64,000 nt of DNA from CAYZXL01 sp964482435 (GTDB lineage Bacteria; Auribacterota; JABMQX01), in contig CAYZXL010000016.1 of NCBI GenBank assembly GCA_964482435.1, positions 1 through 64,000 of the forward strand, read 5' to 3'. The notes below the pieces were generated by a model. The model ran no database searches. It had not been told where the DNA came from and was given only the letters and a program-made list of their open reading frames with translations. Below, in pieces: positions 50,215 to 59,807 of this stretch (positions within the stretch are counted from its first letter, which is position 1; every line of letters begins with the position of its first letter). The position numbers and the translations under genes were made by a program.

Positions 50215-52329
50215 TCATTGCGGGGACGGGGTCGCTGAGGAAGCGGTGAGGAAGCGTTCGAGGTCGGCGACGAATGGGTCCGAGCGGTAGATAATTCGCG
50301 CGCTTTCAAGGGATTGCTTCCCCGATGGGTCGAGGCGCCTGACCTCCTCCAGTTTCCTCTCGCTCGCCTTCTGGTCTCCCGCCTGCGCCAGATAATAAGC
50401 ATAGACGAGGCGGTGGAAGGGATTGACCGGGGAGCAGCGGACAGCTTTCTGAAATCCCGCCAAAATCTCGTCCCAGTTGACGGTGCCGCTCTCTATCATT
50501 TTCGCGAGACGGGTTTTTGCGATTCTGTGGGCGATCATGGGAGAGAAGCGGCGCAGGCGGTCGGCAATCGCATACTCGTCGAGAGCATCGTCGTACCGGC
50601 CGAGGTGGGAGTAGATTCCGGCGAGATAGGTGTGGAGGTTGTAGTTGGAGCGGTCCCATTTGAGGGCTTTTCCCAGTTCCACGATCGCCTCTTCGTAATC
50701 GGCAAAACCGGGCGGCGGATCGGTCTTCTCAATCAAGGACTGCGCGAGGGCGAGATGCGAGTTAGCATTAACGGTTTTCGACGTGAAGAACACGCCAAAC
50801 CCACAAACAGCAACGAGGATCACGACTCCAATGCTCGCCGACCGATTCGTAAGCTGGAACTGCCGAGCGTCGTCGCCCCGAGCGTTTCGGACCATCAATC
50901 CCAGCAAAAGCCAGACAGTCATGGCGATTCCCGGAACGTACAAGTCGAAATCGGCGAAGCTGTGAAGGAGAAAGGAACAAATCCCGAGGAATGCGGACAC
51001 GACGATGGTGTTTCCAAAGGAATCCCCTCGCTCGCCCCTGAGATACCGCCGGACGTGACGCCACCCCGCCGCCAGCCCGAACGTCCATGCACCCAAAAAG
51101 AGAATCAGACCGAGGAGGCCAGTCTCGATAAGAATCTCGAGATAGTTGTTATGGGCGCTCTGTGTTTCATGAGGACCCGGCACGCGGTAGAGCGGGTACA
51201 GCAGCCCGAAGGAGTTGAATCCGCTGCCGATGACGGGGCTTCTCGGAACCATCCGCCAGCCGGCGGTCCAGTAATCGAGCCTCGCGCTGAAGGTATAGCC
51301 GCCTTTCTCGACGAGAAGCCTCTGACCCATGGGCGACACAATGAGCGCCACGAGCGCGACCAGAACCGCGACCGAACCCGCCACAAGAACCCTCGGTCTC
51401 AGTCCAAGCTTTTTCCGGGCGACGAGGACCAAACCGGCAGCGATCAGAAACAAAGCCAGAAAGCTCGCCTTGGACTGGGTCAGCAAAAAGGCGAGGAGGC
51501 ACGGGAGAGGAACAAGTAGCGCATAACCGATGAGTTTGCGGAGGTTTCTTTTCGTGAACCACTCCTTGTGATATGACATGTAAAGCAGCGTCAGGGGCAA
51601 AGCAGCCAAGAGGAAGCCCGCAAGCGAATTCGGATAAACGAAGACGGAGAAGATGCGCCGGCGGGTGATCCTCGCCAGGTAGGCGTCCTGGAGTTCCGGG
51701 GCAAGCTGGCTTCTGACATCCCGCGCCATTTCCTCCAGGCCAAACGCGAACTGGTACAAGCCAAGAAACGCCACTATGGAGGTCGAGACAAGGAAGCACT
51801 TGAGGATTCTTCTCTGGAGGGCAGGCGTCTCGACGGCGTGGAGGGCGAGGAAATACAGAATGGCGTAGCTGACAAACTGCTTGAGAATCACCACGCTGGA
51901 ATGAACCGACGGTGAAAAAAGAGTTGCCACAAGACCCACAAGAATGAAAAGCCACATCGCGGCATCAATCCGTGTGAGCCGCAGCTCGAGCCTCCGCCGC
52001 GAGAAGCTCTTCACGCCCCACAGGAAGAACGTCAGAACGATGAGGATTTGCGCCATCTCCTCCGGCCATGGATTCGAAAGCGCCCCAGAAACAACTCGCA
52101 AAGCCAAACGGAATTTCAGCGAAAAAACAGCCGCGAAGAAATCGGCCACCGTCGAGGGAAGCTGTAAGAGGTCTGTCGGGACAAGGGGCGTGGACGTGTC
52201 GAGGTTCGGCAGGCCAAACTTGAGCGGAATGAGAAATGCCAGAACACCCAGAAGGAATCGGATTGCCCAGTCGTAGATTTCCTTCTTCCGGGGCAACGGC
52301 TGTTTATCGAGGCGGCTCTTTGGCTTCAA
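50215..52329 (-). CDS. O-antigen ligase/Wzy-like membrane protein with a C-terminal TPR region
   Basis: A 704-residue protein. About eleven hydrophobic segments lie between residues 20 and 520. The large periplasmic loop contains the catalytic signature of the O-antigen ligase (Wzy_C) family, ETQSAHNNYLEILIETGLLG, near residue 390, with an upstream DYWTAGWRMVPRSPVIGSG stretch. The last 150 residues form TPR-like helix pairs (LGKALKWDRSNYNLHTYLAG, YDDALDEYAIADRLRRFSP). Such proteins attach or polymerise polysaccharide or sugar at the outer face of the inner membrane. A TTG start at 52329 is used because no ATG precedes the first membrane helix; it lies 12 nt behind rsmE. Confidence 0.8.
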   Translation of the reverse strand: MKPKSRLDKQPLPRKKEIYDWAIRFLLGVLAFLIPLKFGLPNLDTSTPLVPTDLLQLPSTVADFFAAVFSLKFRLALRVVSGALSNPWPEEMAQILIVLTFFLWGVKSFSRRRLELRLTRIDAAMWLFILVGLVATLFSPSVHSSVVILKQFVSYAILYFLALHAVETPALQRRILKCFLVSTSIVAFLGLYQFAFGLEEMARDVRSQLAPELQDAYLARITRRRIFSVFVYPNSLAGFLLAALPLTLLYMSYHKEWFTKRNLRKLIGYALLVPLPCLLAFLLTQSKASFLALFLIAAGLVLVARKKLGLRPRVLVAGSVAVLVALVALIVSPMGQRLLVEKGGYTFSARLDYWTAGWRMVPRSPVIGSGFNSFGLLYPLYRVPGPHETQSAHNNYLEILIETGLLGLILFLGAWTFGLAAGWRHVRRYLRGERGDSFGNTIVVSAFLGICSFLLHSFADFDLYVPGIAMTVWLLLGLMVRNARGDDARQFQLTNRSASIGVVILVAVCGFGVFFTSKTVNANSHLALAQSLIEKTDPPPGFADYEEAIVELGKALKWDRSNYNLHTYLAGIYSHLGRYDDALDEYAIADRLRRFSPMIAHRIAKTRLAKMIESGTVNWDEILAGFQKAVRCSPVNPFHRLVYAYYLAQAGDQKASERKLEEVRRLDPSGKQSLESARIIYRSDPFVADLERFLTASSATPSPQ

Positions 52330-52341
52330 AAGGGCGATAGC

Positions 52342-53124
52342 TCAACCTCCATGCTCAGCGGACGACGTGGCATGGCTGCGCTGCCTGTCGAGAAATTGGC
52401 TTACGGCGGCAAGAGCTGCTATGGCCGCGGTTTCCGTGCGCAAGATATTCTCACCGAGGGAAACGAGGAACATGCCGCTTTTCCGGGCGGTCTCTGTCTC
52501 CTCGAGCGTAAAGCCCCCTTCAGGGCCGACTACAATCCTTATTTCCGTATGAGAAGGGGAAACGTGGGACAGTGCCTCCAGGACGGGAACGGCCTCCCCG
52601 TGCGACCACGCTAAAATCGAAAACGCCGATTCGCGGACATCGCGGGCTATGCTCGAAAAATCCGCCGGAGAGTTCACCTGCAGCAAAGTTGACCTGCGGC
52701 ATTGCTTCGCGGCAGCCACGGTTATCCGGCGCCAGCGCTCCAGTTTCGTCGGGATGCCGTGTTCATCAAGCCTGACTACGGTTCTCGCCGTCACAAGCGG
52801 CGCGATGGAATCGGCGCCGAGCTCCGTGGCTTGCTCGACAATCAGGTCGAATTTTTTCCCTTTTGGCATCGCCACGTAAAGCTCGACGGTGGGGCGGTCG
52901 GTCGTTTTATGAACCTCCTTTGCCGTAATCCTCGCGACAACGAAATCTCGCCCGATGCGTTCTATTCTGGCGAGGCATTCCGTTCCCTCTCCATCGAATA
53001 GAACAATATCATCCCCCGGCTTTCTTCGGAGGACGGACACAAGATGGTGGGCCTGCTCGCCTTCAATCCGGGCGAGACCTCCGCGAATTGCTTCCGGCGG
53101 GACGTAGAATCTTTTCTCGCTCAT
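52342..53124 (-). CDS. rsmE: 16S rRNA (uracil-1498-N3)-methyltransferase
   Basis: A 260-residue SPOUT methyltransferase that methylates U1498 of 16S rRNA. An N-terminal PUA-like part (RFYVPPEAIRGGLARIEGEQ and AHHLVSVLRRKPGDD) precedes the knotted domain, with VVGPEGGFTLEETE and SLGENILRTETAAIAAL as SAM-binding knot motifs and KKFDLIVEQATELGAD in between. It is 60 nt from the dnaJ stop, a frequent neighbour of dnaJ in bacteria. Confidence 0.95.
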   Translation of the reverse strand: MSEKRFYVPPEAIRGGLARIEGEQAHHLVSVLRRKPGDDIVLFDGEGTECLARIERIGRDFVVARITAKEVHKTTDRPTVELYVAMPKGKKFDLIVEQATELGADSIAPLVTARTVVRLDEHGIPTKLERWRRITVAAAKQCRRSTLLQVNSPADFSSIARDVRESAFSILAWSHGEAVPVLEALSHVSPSHTEIRIVVGPEGGFTLEETETARKSGMFLVSLGENILRTETAAIAALAAVSQFLDRQRSHATSSAEHGG

Positions 53125-53184
53125 GGCGCCTCTCCGGTGGCGGCCTGGTCAAGTCGTTCCTGACCACAGTGCTTCTGGGTAGGA

Positions 53185-54327
53185 TCACTTATTGTGCAGC
53201 CTGTTCATCTTCGCGATAAAGGCGGCTCGCTGCGGATATTCTTTATCGGTGGTCTCGGCGGCGAATCGCTCGAGCAGTTCCCGCTGCTGCCTGCTGAGTT
53301 TCTTTGGCGTCTCGACGATAACCCGCACGTGCTCGTCGCCTCGACCGAATCCTTTTCTGTTGACGATTCCTTTCCCCTTGAGGCGGAATATCTGCCCGCT
53401 TGAGGTCCCAGGCGGGATTTTCAATTTGGCTTTTCCGTCGAGAGTTGGCACTTCGATTTCCTCGCCAAGGGCTGCCGCCGTGAGAGTGATTGGGACCTCG
53501 CACAGGATGTCGTCGCCGTGCCTGTCGAAGATGGGATGCGGCTCAACATCAACAACCACGTAGAGGTTGCCGGCCGGGCCGCCTCGCTCGCCAGCTTCTC
53601 CCTCGCCCGGAATTCGCAACGTCGCGCTATCCTCAATTCCGGCGGGAATGGCTACGGAGATAGTCTTCCGCGTCCGGACTCTCCCACCGCCGGCGCATTC
53701 GGGACACGGTTGAGAGATTACGCTGCCCGTTCCGTGGCAGGCATCGCACGTCCTCTGAATGCTGAAGAAGCCCTGGGAGGTTCGGATGTGGCCCGACCCG
53801 CCGCACCGGGGGCAGGTCCTTCTGCCGGTCCCCGGCTTCGCGCCCGTCCCGCCGCACGTCCGACACGAATCGGTTTTGGGGATGGTGATTTCTTTTTTTG
53901 TCCCGAAAGCCGCTTCTTCAAAGCTGATGGTCAAATCGTAGCGCATATCGGACCCCCGAGCGCCCCCCGTGCGCGTCCGCCGCCCGAAGACTTCGCCAAA
54001 GAACGAGTCGAATATGCTGTCGCCGAAAACGCCGCTGAAAGTTCGCAGCGCCTCGTCCAAGTCGAACTCGTGGAAGCCGCGGTACGCTGCCCCCGCGCCC
54101 TGGAAGGCGGCGTGTCCAAACTGGTCGTAGTTTCGGCGCTTCTCCGGGTCGGAAAGAACCTCGTACGCCTCCGCGACCTCCTTGAAGCGCCCTTCGGCGC
54201 CCTTATCGCCCGGGTTTTTGTCAGGGTGGTGCTTCATCGCCAGCCTGCGATAGGACTTCTTGATGTCCTCGATGCTGGCGTCCCTCGCCACTCCCAGAGT
54301 TTCGTAATAGTCCTTTTTCTCTGCCAC
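53185..54327 (-). CDS. dnaJ: Chaperone DnaJ
   Basis: A 380-residue type I Hsp40. The J domain has the HPD motif (MKHHPDKNPGDK). The Gly/Phe region is short and rich in Asp/Phe. Four zinc-ribbon repeats follow (CRTCGGTG, CPRCGGSG, CDACHGTG, CPECAGGG), then two C-terminal substrate-binding barrels with LYVVVDVEPHPIFDRHGDDI. It feeds substrates to DnaK. The start is GTG. It is separated from dnaK by an HNH gene, an unusual arrangement. Confidence 0.97.
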   Translation of the reverse strand: MAEKKDYYETLGVARDASIEDIKKSYRRLAMKHHPDKNPGDKGAEGRFKEVAEAYEVLSDPEKRRNYDQFGHAAFQGAGAAYRGFHEFDLDEALRTFSGVFGDSIFDSFFGEVFGRRTRTGGARGSDMRYDLTISFEEAAFGTKKEITIPKTDSCRTCGGTGAKPGTGRRTCPRCGGSGHIRTSQGFFSIQRTCDACHGTGSVISQPCPECAGGGRVRTRKTISVAIPAGIEDSATLRIPGEGEAGERGGPAGNLYVVVDVEPHPIFDRHGDDILCEVPITLTAAALGEEIEVPTLDGKAKLKIPPGTSSGQIFRLKGKGIVNRKGFGRGDEHVRVIVETPKKLSRQQRELLERFAAETTDKEYPQRAAFIAKMNRLHNK

Positions 54328-54507
54328 TCGTGCCTCAGCCTCGCGCGTGATGCCGCGGGTTCGCGGCGCCGCCGGAATTCGGTCGCGGGACGGGCGCCCC
54401 GCAGCCCCTCCCCTGCGGCCCTGAGATCGCAGCGTGATTATTAGCCGTTGCGAGCGCTGCGCGACCAGGGGTGCCAGGGTGCTCGGCGCCGGGGCGAAAA
54501 ATCCCCG

Positions 54508-55509
54508 CTAGTCTATACGCAGGCCCCCGTCACCAATAATCAGCGGGGTGCACGAAAACTCAACGTGACGGCAGCCCCCGTCTCCTGCCCGCTGGTGGAC
54601 TACCCTCCGGAACAAAAGGAGGCCGGTCTCGACCGCGCCACCCAGTCCACTGATGGCTGTGTCCGAGTAGACATAGTGAGTTTTCAGGCGCAGCTCGGAC
54701 CGCCAAACCGAGGCGTTCGCCTCCCGTGTTAACAGGGTAACAGAGACCGGGTGCTCTCTCCAATGATCAGGGGGATGGACGTCCCCCTGCAGTTGGGCTT
54801 CGAAGGATACGAGGCGTCCCTCGAGCCCGGCGTCCTCCGGATACTCAACTCCCACGAGATCGTCCAGGTCAAAGCATTCACGGCACGCTATCAGGGCGCG
54901 AACCATGATCTGGCACCAGATGTCGTAGAGCGCGAACAGGCCGACGGGGTACAGGGGGTCTTTGGGATGGCCCCTGTCTCCAGAGAACACCTCTGGATGC
55001 TCCGTGCCACTCCTAAGCTCCTCAAGGAGTGACTCTACACTGGGACTCCAAGCTGTTGTGGGTTCTGTCGAGATGTCAAACCCCTGGCCGGAGCGGAGCT
55101 GCGTCTCTTCCTGGAACTGGCGTCGCAGGATGCCGTACGCTTGGAGCCGGTCCGCTTGAGTCAACTGGGCATACAACTGCCTTATCCTTTCGGCGTTCTT
55201 GTAGTCCACCATAAAGAACGCAGTGCGCCCCCTCGCCAGCCTGTCAACGCGCCGCTTGCAGTCATCCTCCCACTGAGCTTTGTATTTACGAATAAGATCT
55301 GCGGAGAGCCGAGCCGTCAATCCGCCCGGCCCCGTAGCTTCGTCGTGGTGCTTGAGGCATAGCACCGCCAGGTTGTCGGGGCCGTTGTCCGACGTGTTGC
55401 CGCTGATGTGGTGTATCTGGACCCCTCCGCCTCCGCACACACAGCAGCTGTGGCGGTTGGCGATCAGCACTGATTGGCGAATTCCCCCGGGAATCGCGAC
55501 TCGATCCAT
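54508..55509 (-). CDS. HNH endonuclease-like protein inserted in the dnaK cluster
   Basis: A 333-residue protein. The N-terminal HNH domain reads SCCVCGGGGVQIHHISGNTS, then GPDNLAVLCLKHHDEAT, with Cys-x2-Cys, the His-His of the catalytic beta-hairpin, the Asn and the final His-His; all metal and catalytic positions look intact. A long charged alpha-helical middle (RKYKAQWEDDCKRRVDRLAR) and a C-terminal beta-sheet part (VSVTLLTREANASVWRSELR) have no known name. The ATG at 55509 has GGAG upstream. It lies between dnaJ and dnaK on the same strand and seems a late insertion. Confidence 0.75.
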   Translation of the reverse strand: MDRVAIPGGIRQSVLIANRHSCCVCGGGGVQIHHISGNTSDNGPDNLAVLCLKHHDEATGPGGLTARLSADLIRKYKAQWEDDCKRRVDRLARGRTAFFMVDYKNAERIRQLYAQLTQADRLQAYGILRRQFQEETQLRSGQGFDISTEPTTAWSPSVESLLEELRSGTEHPEVFSGDRGHPKDPLYPVGLFALYDIWCQIMVRALIACRECFDLDDLVGVEYPEDAGLEGRLVSFEAQLQGDVHPPDHWREHPVSVTLLTREANASVWRSELRLKTHYVYSDTAISGLGGAVETGLLLFRRVVHQRAGDGGCRHVEFSCTPLIIGDGGLRID

Positions 55510-55656
55510 GGTTGTTGCTCCATTGCGTGTGACAATCAATGACCTCTTGGGGGCCAGGCCTCCGTGTTCCCCCATCCCCCACGGAAACTCTGCGGTCCCT
55601 CTCAGCCGGAACCACCCGCCCTCAGCGGCCTCTGGGACAGCACGTCCTACGTAGCG

Positions 55657-57588
55657 TCACTTGTCCTTATCCTCGTCAACGACTTCGTAGTCGGCGTCAA
55701 CGATGTTTTCGTCTTTTGGTCGTTTGGCTTCCGTCTCGGGAGCTTCGGTGGGACCTCCAGCCGCCTGTTGAGAGGCCTGCTGCTGGCGAGTTGCCTGCTG
55801 GTACATCATCTCGGCAACCTTGTGGGAGGCTTGCTGGAGCTCCTCCATTCCTTTTTTCATTTCCTCGACGGAGTTGGATTCTATGGCTTTTCGGAGTTTT
55901 TCGATCGCCCTTTCGACTTTTGCTTTCTCGCCGGGGTCAATCTTATCGCCGTGCTCCTTGATCGTTTTCTCGACGGTGTAAATGAGCATATCGGCGTGGT
56001 TGCGGGTTTCGGCCTGCTCCCTCTTCCGCTTGTCCTCCGAGTCGTGGACGCCGGCGTCCTTGACCATCCTCTGTATTTCTTCCTCAGTCAAGCCGCTTGA
56101 GGACTCGATCCGGATTTTCTGCTCCTTAGCGGTTGCGAGGTCCTTTGCGGAGACGTGGACTATCCCGTTGGCGTCTATGTCGAAGGTCACCTCAACCTGC
56201 GGGATGCCCCGCGGCGCCGGAGGAATCCCCACGAGGTCGAACCGGCCGAGGGTTCTGTTGTAGGCAGCCATCTCTCGCTCGCCCTGGAGGACGTGGATGC
56301 TGACGGCGGTCTGGTCGTCGTCAGCGGTCGAGAAAATCTGGCTTTTCCGCGTCGGAATGGTCGTGTTCCTCTCGATGAGCTTTGTGAAGATGCCGCCGAG
56401 GGTCTCGATTCCGAGCGACAGCGGCGTAACGTCGAGGAGAAGAACGTCTTTGACCTCCCCTTTCAGGACGCCGCCCTGAATCGCAGCGCCGACCGCGACG
56501 ACCTCGTCCGGGTTGACCCCTTTGTGCGGCTCTTTCGCAAAGAGGTTTCTGACCAAATCCTGAACGGCGGGCATTCTGGTCTGTCCCCCGACGAGGATGA
56601 CCTCATCAATTTCTTGCGGCTTGAGCTTGGCATCCTCGAGCGCCTGGACGACCGGCCCCTTCGTCATCTCAACCAGGTCACCGACGAGCTGCTCCAGCTT
56701 CGCGCGGGTCAGCGTCTTGACAAAGTGAAGCGGCCCGGAAGCGTCCATCGAGACGAACGGCAGGTTTATCTCCGTCTGCTGAGACGACGAGAGCTCGCAT
56801 TTAGCTTTCTCGGCAGCCTCCTTGAGCCTCTGGAGCGTTCGCCTATCGCGGCTGAGGTCAATCCCGTGCTCCTTCTTGAACTCCTCGACAATCCAGTTGA
56901 TGATTCTCTGGTCGAAATCGTCGCCGCCGAGGTGGGTATTTCCGTTCGTGGACTTGACCTCGAAGACTCCTTCGCCAATTTCAAGGATTGAGATATCGAA
57001 GGTCCCCCCGCCGAGGTCATAGACCGCGATTTTCTCGTCCTTTTTCTTGTCGAGGCCGTAGGCGAGCGAAGCCGCAGTCGGCTCATTGATTATTCGCAGG
57101 ACGTTCAATCCCGCGATTCTTCCCGCGTCTTTCGTGGCTTGCCGCTGGCTGTCGTTGAAGTACGCCGGAACGGTTACCACCGCGTCCGTGACCTTCTCGC
57201 CGAGGTAGTCCTCCGCGGTCTGCTTCATCTTCTGGAGAATCATCGCCGAGATTTCCGGCGGGGTATATTCCTTCCCGGCGATGGAGACAACCGCGTTCCC
57301 CTCCTTATCCTGAGCCACCTTGTACGGGACGAGCTTCATTTCCTGCCCAACCTCACCGTACCTGCGTCCCATAAACCTCTTTATCGAATAGACACTGTTG
57401 TCGGGGTTGAGAATTGCCTGGTTCTTGCCGGCGATTCCCACCACGCGCTCTCCGGTTTTGAGAAATCCCACAACCGACGGCGTTGTTCGCCCGCCCTCGG
57501 TGTTCGTGAGAACTTTCGGCTCGCCTCCCTCCATGACGGCGACGCACGAGTTTGTTGTCCCGAGGTCTATTCCAATTACTTTAGCCAT
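55657..57588 (-). CDS. dnaK: Chaperone DnaK (Hsp70)
   Basis: A 643-residue Hsp70. The ATPase domain has GIDLGTTNSCVAVMEGGEPK, TVPAYFNDSQRQATKDAG, and VYDLGGGTFDISILEIG signatures; the substrate-binding domain begins at DVTPLSLGIETLGG and has the IPTRKSQIFST pocket; the lid helices end with a Gln/Glu/Ala-rich linker and VDADYEVVDED, as in many bacterial DnaKs. The ATG lies inside the grpE stop (8-nt overlap), so translation is coupled. Confidence 0.98.
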   Translation of the reverse strand: MAKVIGIDLGTTNSCVAVMEGGEPKVLTNTEGGRTTPSVVGFLKTGERVVGIAGKNQAILNPDNSVYSIKRFMGRRYGEVGQEMKLVPYKVAQDKEGNAVVSIAGKEYTPPEISAMILQKMKQTAEDYLGEKVTDAVVTVPAYFNDSQRQATKDAGRIAGLNVLRIINEPTAASLAYGLDKKKDEKIAVYDLGGGTFDISILEIGEGVFEVKSTNGNTHLGGDDFDQRIINWIVEEFKKEHGIDLSRDRRTLQRLKEAAEKAKCELSSSQQTEINLPFVSMDASGPLHFVKTLTRAKLEQLVGDLVEMTKGPVVQALEDAKLKPQEIDEVILVGGQTRMPAVQDLVRNLFAKEPHKGVNPDEVVAVGAAIQGGVLKGEVKDVLLLDVTPLSLGIETLGGIFTKLIERNTTIPTRKSQIFSTADDDQTAVSIHVLQGEREMAAYNRTLGRFDLVGIPPAPRGIPQVEVTFDIDANGIVHVSAKDLATAKEQKIRIESSSGLTEEEIQRMVKDAGVHDSEDKRKREQAETRNHADMLIYTVEKTIKEHGDKIDPGEKAKVERAIEKLRKAIESNSVEEMKKGMEELQQASHKVAEMMYQQATRQQQASQQAAGGPTEAPETEAKRPKDENIVDADYEVVDEDKDK

Positions 57589-58318
57589 TTTTGTCTGCCT
57601 CCTCTATCTTCTCAGATTCATCTGGTTTATTTTCTTTTGTTTCGCTCTTCACCTCCACGGCAGGAGCTGCTCCGGCTTGCCCTTCTTGCGTCTGAGGAGA
57701 AGGGGGTTCGGTCTCCCTTGCGGGCGCCGCAGCAACCTTCACCGCAGCGGGCTGAACCACCCTGTCGCTGAGGGCATAGCCCGTCTGGAGAACTTCTAAG
57801 ACGTGCCCGTGAGGGTGCTCGTCCGTGATGACTTTCTCGATGACTTCATGTTTGAGGGGGTCGAAGGGAACGTTCACCGGACAAATCTCCTCGACTCCAC
57901 GGTCTTTCAGAACGTTCTTCAACTGCTTGAGTATCAGTTCGACTCCCTCGATGAAGCGACTTGCCTCCGGGAGTCTCTCCGCCGCAGCCAGCGCCCTTTC
58001 AAAGTTCGTAAGGATTGGCACAAGCTCGCAGACGAGTTCTTCCGTCGCGTATTTGATTAGCTCAAGCTTCTCCCTCTCCTTCCTCTTCCGGAAGTTCTCG
58101 AGCTCCGCCTGAACCCGAAGAAGCCGGTCGTAATACTCGTCGGCGAGAGAAGCCTTCTGCCTCAACTCATCAAGTTCGCTCTCAGAGATCCGCACTGCCT
58201 TAGCCTTCTTTTCCTTTCTCTTTGGAGCGGCTTCTTCCAGCTTTTGGTCCGGGGCAGTTTCCTCCGGCTTGGGCACTGCCGCAGATTCCTCAACTTTTTC
58301 TTCCTGTACTTCTCCCAT
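57581..58318 (-). CDS. grpE: DnaK nucleotide-exchange factor GrpE
   Basis: A 245-residue GrpE. An acidic/basic low-complexity N-terminal tail (about 60 residues) leads to the long dimerising coiled coil (RVQAELENFRKRKEREKLEL) and the beta domain with PFDPLKHEVIEKVITDEHPH and VLEVLQTGYALSDRVVQPAA that opens DnaK. A further unstructured 60-residue C-terminal tail rich in Glu/Pro/Ala is unusual in length. The ATG at 58318 has AAGGAG upstream. It lies between hrcA and dnaK. Confidence 0.95.
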   Translation of the reverse strand: MGEVQEEKVEESAAVPKPEETAPDQKLEEAAPKRKEKKAKAVRISESELDELRQKASLADEYYDRLLRVQAELENFRKRKEREKLELIKYATEELVCELVPILTNFERALAAAERLPEASRFIEGVELILKQLKNVLKDRGVEEICPVNVPFDPLKHEVIEKVITDEHPHGHVLEVLQTGYALSDRVVQPAAVKVAAAPARETEPPSPQTQEGQAGAAPAVEVKSETKENKPDESEKIEEADKNG

Positions 58319-58453
58319 CAAACTCCTTCCTCCACTTTTCTGTGCGTGCAACAAGTGCTGCGACCCCGAGATTGAGTAATATATCCCGCCCGGCGGGATG
58401 ACAACATCCTGAGAATCCCGCTCATCCTCTCGAAAAAACATCCCGGGGCGTGC

Positions 58454-59599
58454 TCAGAAATCGGCTCTGGTATCCCAGTGTCTCCGAGGTCGCAACGCCA
58501 TCTTGAACGGCCGCGACGGATCGGAAGCAATCCTTGCCCGCCCGTAAATCTCCGAGAATCTCTTGCTCAGAAACCCGGCGCCGTGCTCCACGAGCGGAAT
58601 GACCCTCGAATACCTCATCCTCATCGAGCCAATCACGCCAATAGCACCCGCAGAGACGCCGCTGACCTTGTACGGAGCTGCGACCATAGCCAGGTCCACG
58701 GGGCCTTCCCATTTGGCCTGAATCTCGTCGCCAATGAAGACGGCCACACCATCCTTCCCCTGGCACGATTCCAGCAGGTTAATCAGCGGCGTTTTATCCT
58801 CGAAGAATCGGACCACCGAGCAGGCCGCCTCCGGGTCGTGCATCTCTTTCTTTTCAAATATCTTAGAAAAACCCTCCAGGAACAGTTGCCGCTTCCCGCT
58901 CCCGCCGCTAATCAGATACTTCAGAACAACCTCGCTATAAAGCCTCTCGCCCGCCGCCTTTTCCGCCTCGTCAAGATAGCTCTCGGAGAAAAGCCCGGCG
59001 AATTCCGGGCCCCTCAGCTTCGCGTTGAGGTACTCCTCAATCCTTTTCAGGTTGAAATAGCCAAGCTTCCGCCCGACGATGACCGCGCTGGTGGTGGCAA
59101 CCCCAATGTCCGAGATAACAACCGCTAAGATTCTTCCCGCGCCGACCTCGACAAGCTTGATCTCCCGGATGATGCTGTTGAGAAAGCCGGGCGAGAGGAC
59201 GACGCCGGCTTCTCCAGAAGCCTCCGAGAGCAGAGCGCAAAACCTCTCGAGCAACCCGCCGATGCCGGTTTGCTCTTCTGCGAAAACCTCGTATTCCTTC
59301 TCCGCTTTTGGCCAGAATTCGCGCGCGGGAGCGTCGTCAAGGACAAGGGATTCGACGAACGCCTTGAAGCCCTTCTGCGTAGGTATCCTCCCGGCCGACG
59401 TGTGCGGCTGAACCGTCAAGCCCAGCTTATCGAGCTGCCCCATCACGCTCCGGACAGTCGCGGGGCTTAGGTCGAGCCTCGCCCTTGCAAGAACCCGAGA
59501 CGAAGCCACAGGCTCACCGGTCGAGATGTATGTGCTGACCAGCGCGCCGAGGATTTTCTTCCTCCTTCGTTCCGCGAGACTTTCTTCTAAGACCCTCAT
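58454..59599 (-). CDS. hrcA: Heat-inducible transcription repressor HrcA
   Basis: A 381-residue HrcA. The N-terminal winged helix contains SPATVRSVMGQLDKLGLTVQ and HTSAGRIPTQKGFKAFV; the middle GAF-like part and C-terminal region follow (DIGVATTSAVIVGRKLGYFN, VIGSMRMRYSRVIPLVEH). It represses the cluster by binding CIRCE operators. In the recognition helix the usual S-S-A-T-I-R-N-E-M reads S-P-A-T-V-R-S-V-M, matching an altered operator. The ATG at 59599 is the family-typical start; the frame is open to 59671 but without a signal. Confidence 0.95.
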   Translation of the reverse strand: MRVLEESLAERRRKKILGALVSTYISTGEPVASSRVLARARLDLSPATVRSVMGQLDKLGLTVQPHTSAGRIPTQKGFKAFVESLVLDDAPAREFWPKAEKEYEVFAEEQTGIGGLLERFCALLSEASGEAGVVLSPGFLNSIIREIKLVEVGAGRILAVVISDIGVATTSAVIVGRKLGYFNLKRIEEYLNAKLRGPEFAGLFSESYLDEAEKAAGERLYSEVVLKYLISGGSGKRQLFLEGFSKIFEKKEMHDPEAACSVVRFFEDKTPLINLLESCQGKDGVAVFIGDEIQAKWEGPVDLAMVAAPYKVSGVSAGAIGVIGSMRMRYSRVIPLVEHGAGFLSKRFSEIYGRARIASDPSRPFKMALRPRRHWDTRADF

Positions 59600-59701
59600 C
59601 CTGATGCCTATGTGTTTGTGCCCGTTTTTACAGCCGACCTGGCGACTCAGCCGGAACCATTTTGTCGCCAACGGCCCCCATCAGTTCCGCGGCCGGCAGA
59701 G

Positions 59702-59728
59702 CTGGCAGTTTCGGCCAAAGACTGCCAA
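59702..59728 (-). promoter_or_regulatory. CIRCE-like element 1 of the hrcA promoter
   Basis: Minus strand TTGGCAGTC-N9-AACTGCCAG, the exact 9-9-9 layout of CIRCE (TTAGCACTC-N9-GAGTGCTAA). The left half matches CIRCE in 7 of 9, the right half in 5 of 9. It starts right behind the -10 box, where CIRCE normally sits. Confidence 0.6.
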
Positions 59729-59739
59729 AAATCGCCTCT

Positions 59740-59767
59740 AATGTACTGCTTTTTCGACAATTGTCAA
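59740..59767 (-). promoter_or_regulatory. Promoter of the hrcA-grpE-dnaK cluster
   Basis: Minus strand: perfect -35 TTGACA (59762-59767), a 16-bp spacer and -10 TACATT (59740-59745). It is about 140 nt upstream of the hrcA ATG and lies between the two CIRCE-like elements. Confidence 0.7.
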
Positions 59768-59807
59768 CAGAAAAATTGGGACTCGAGTTCCGAAATTTGT
59801 TATATTA

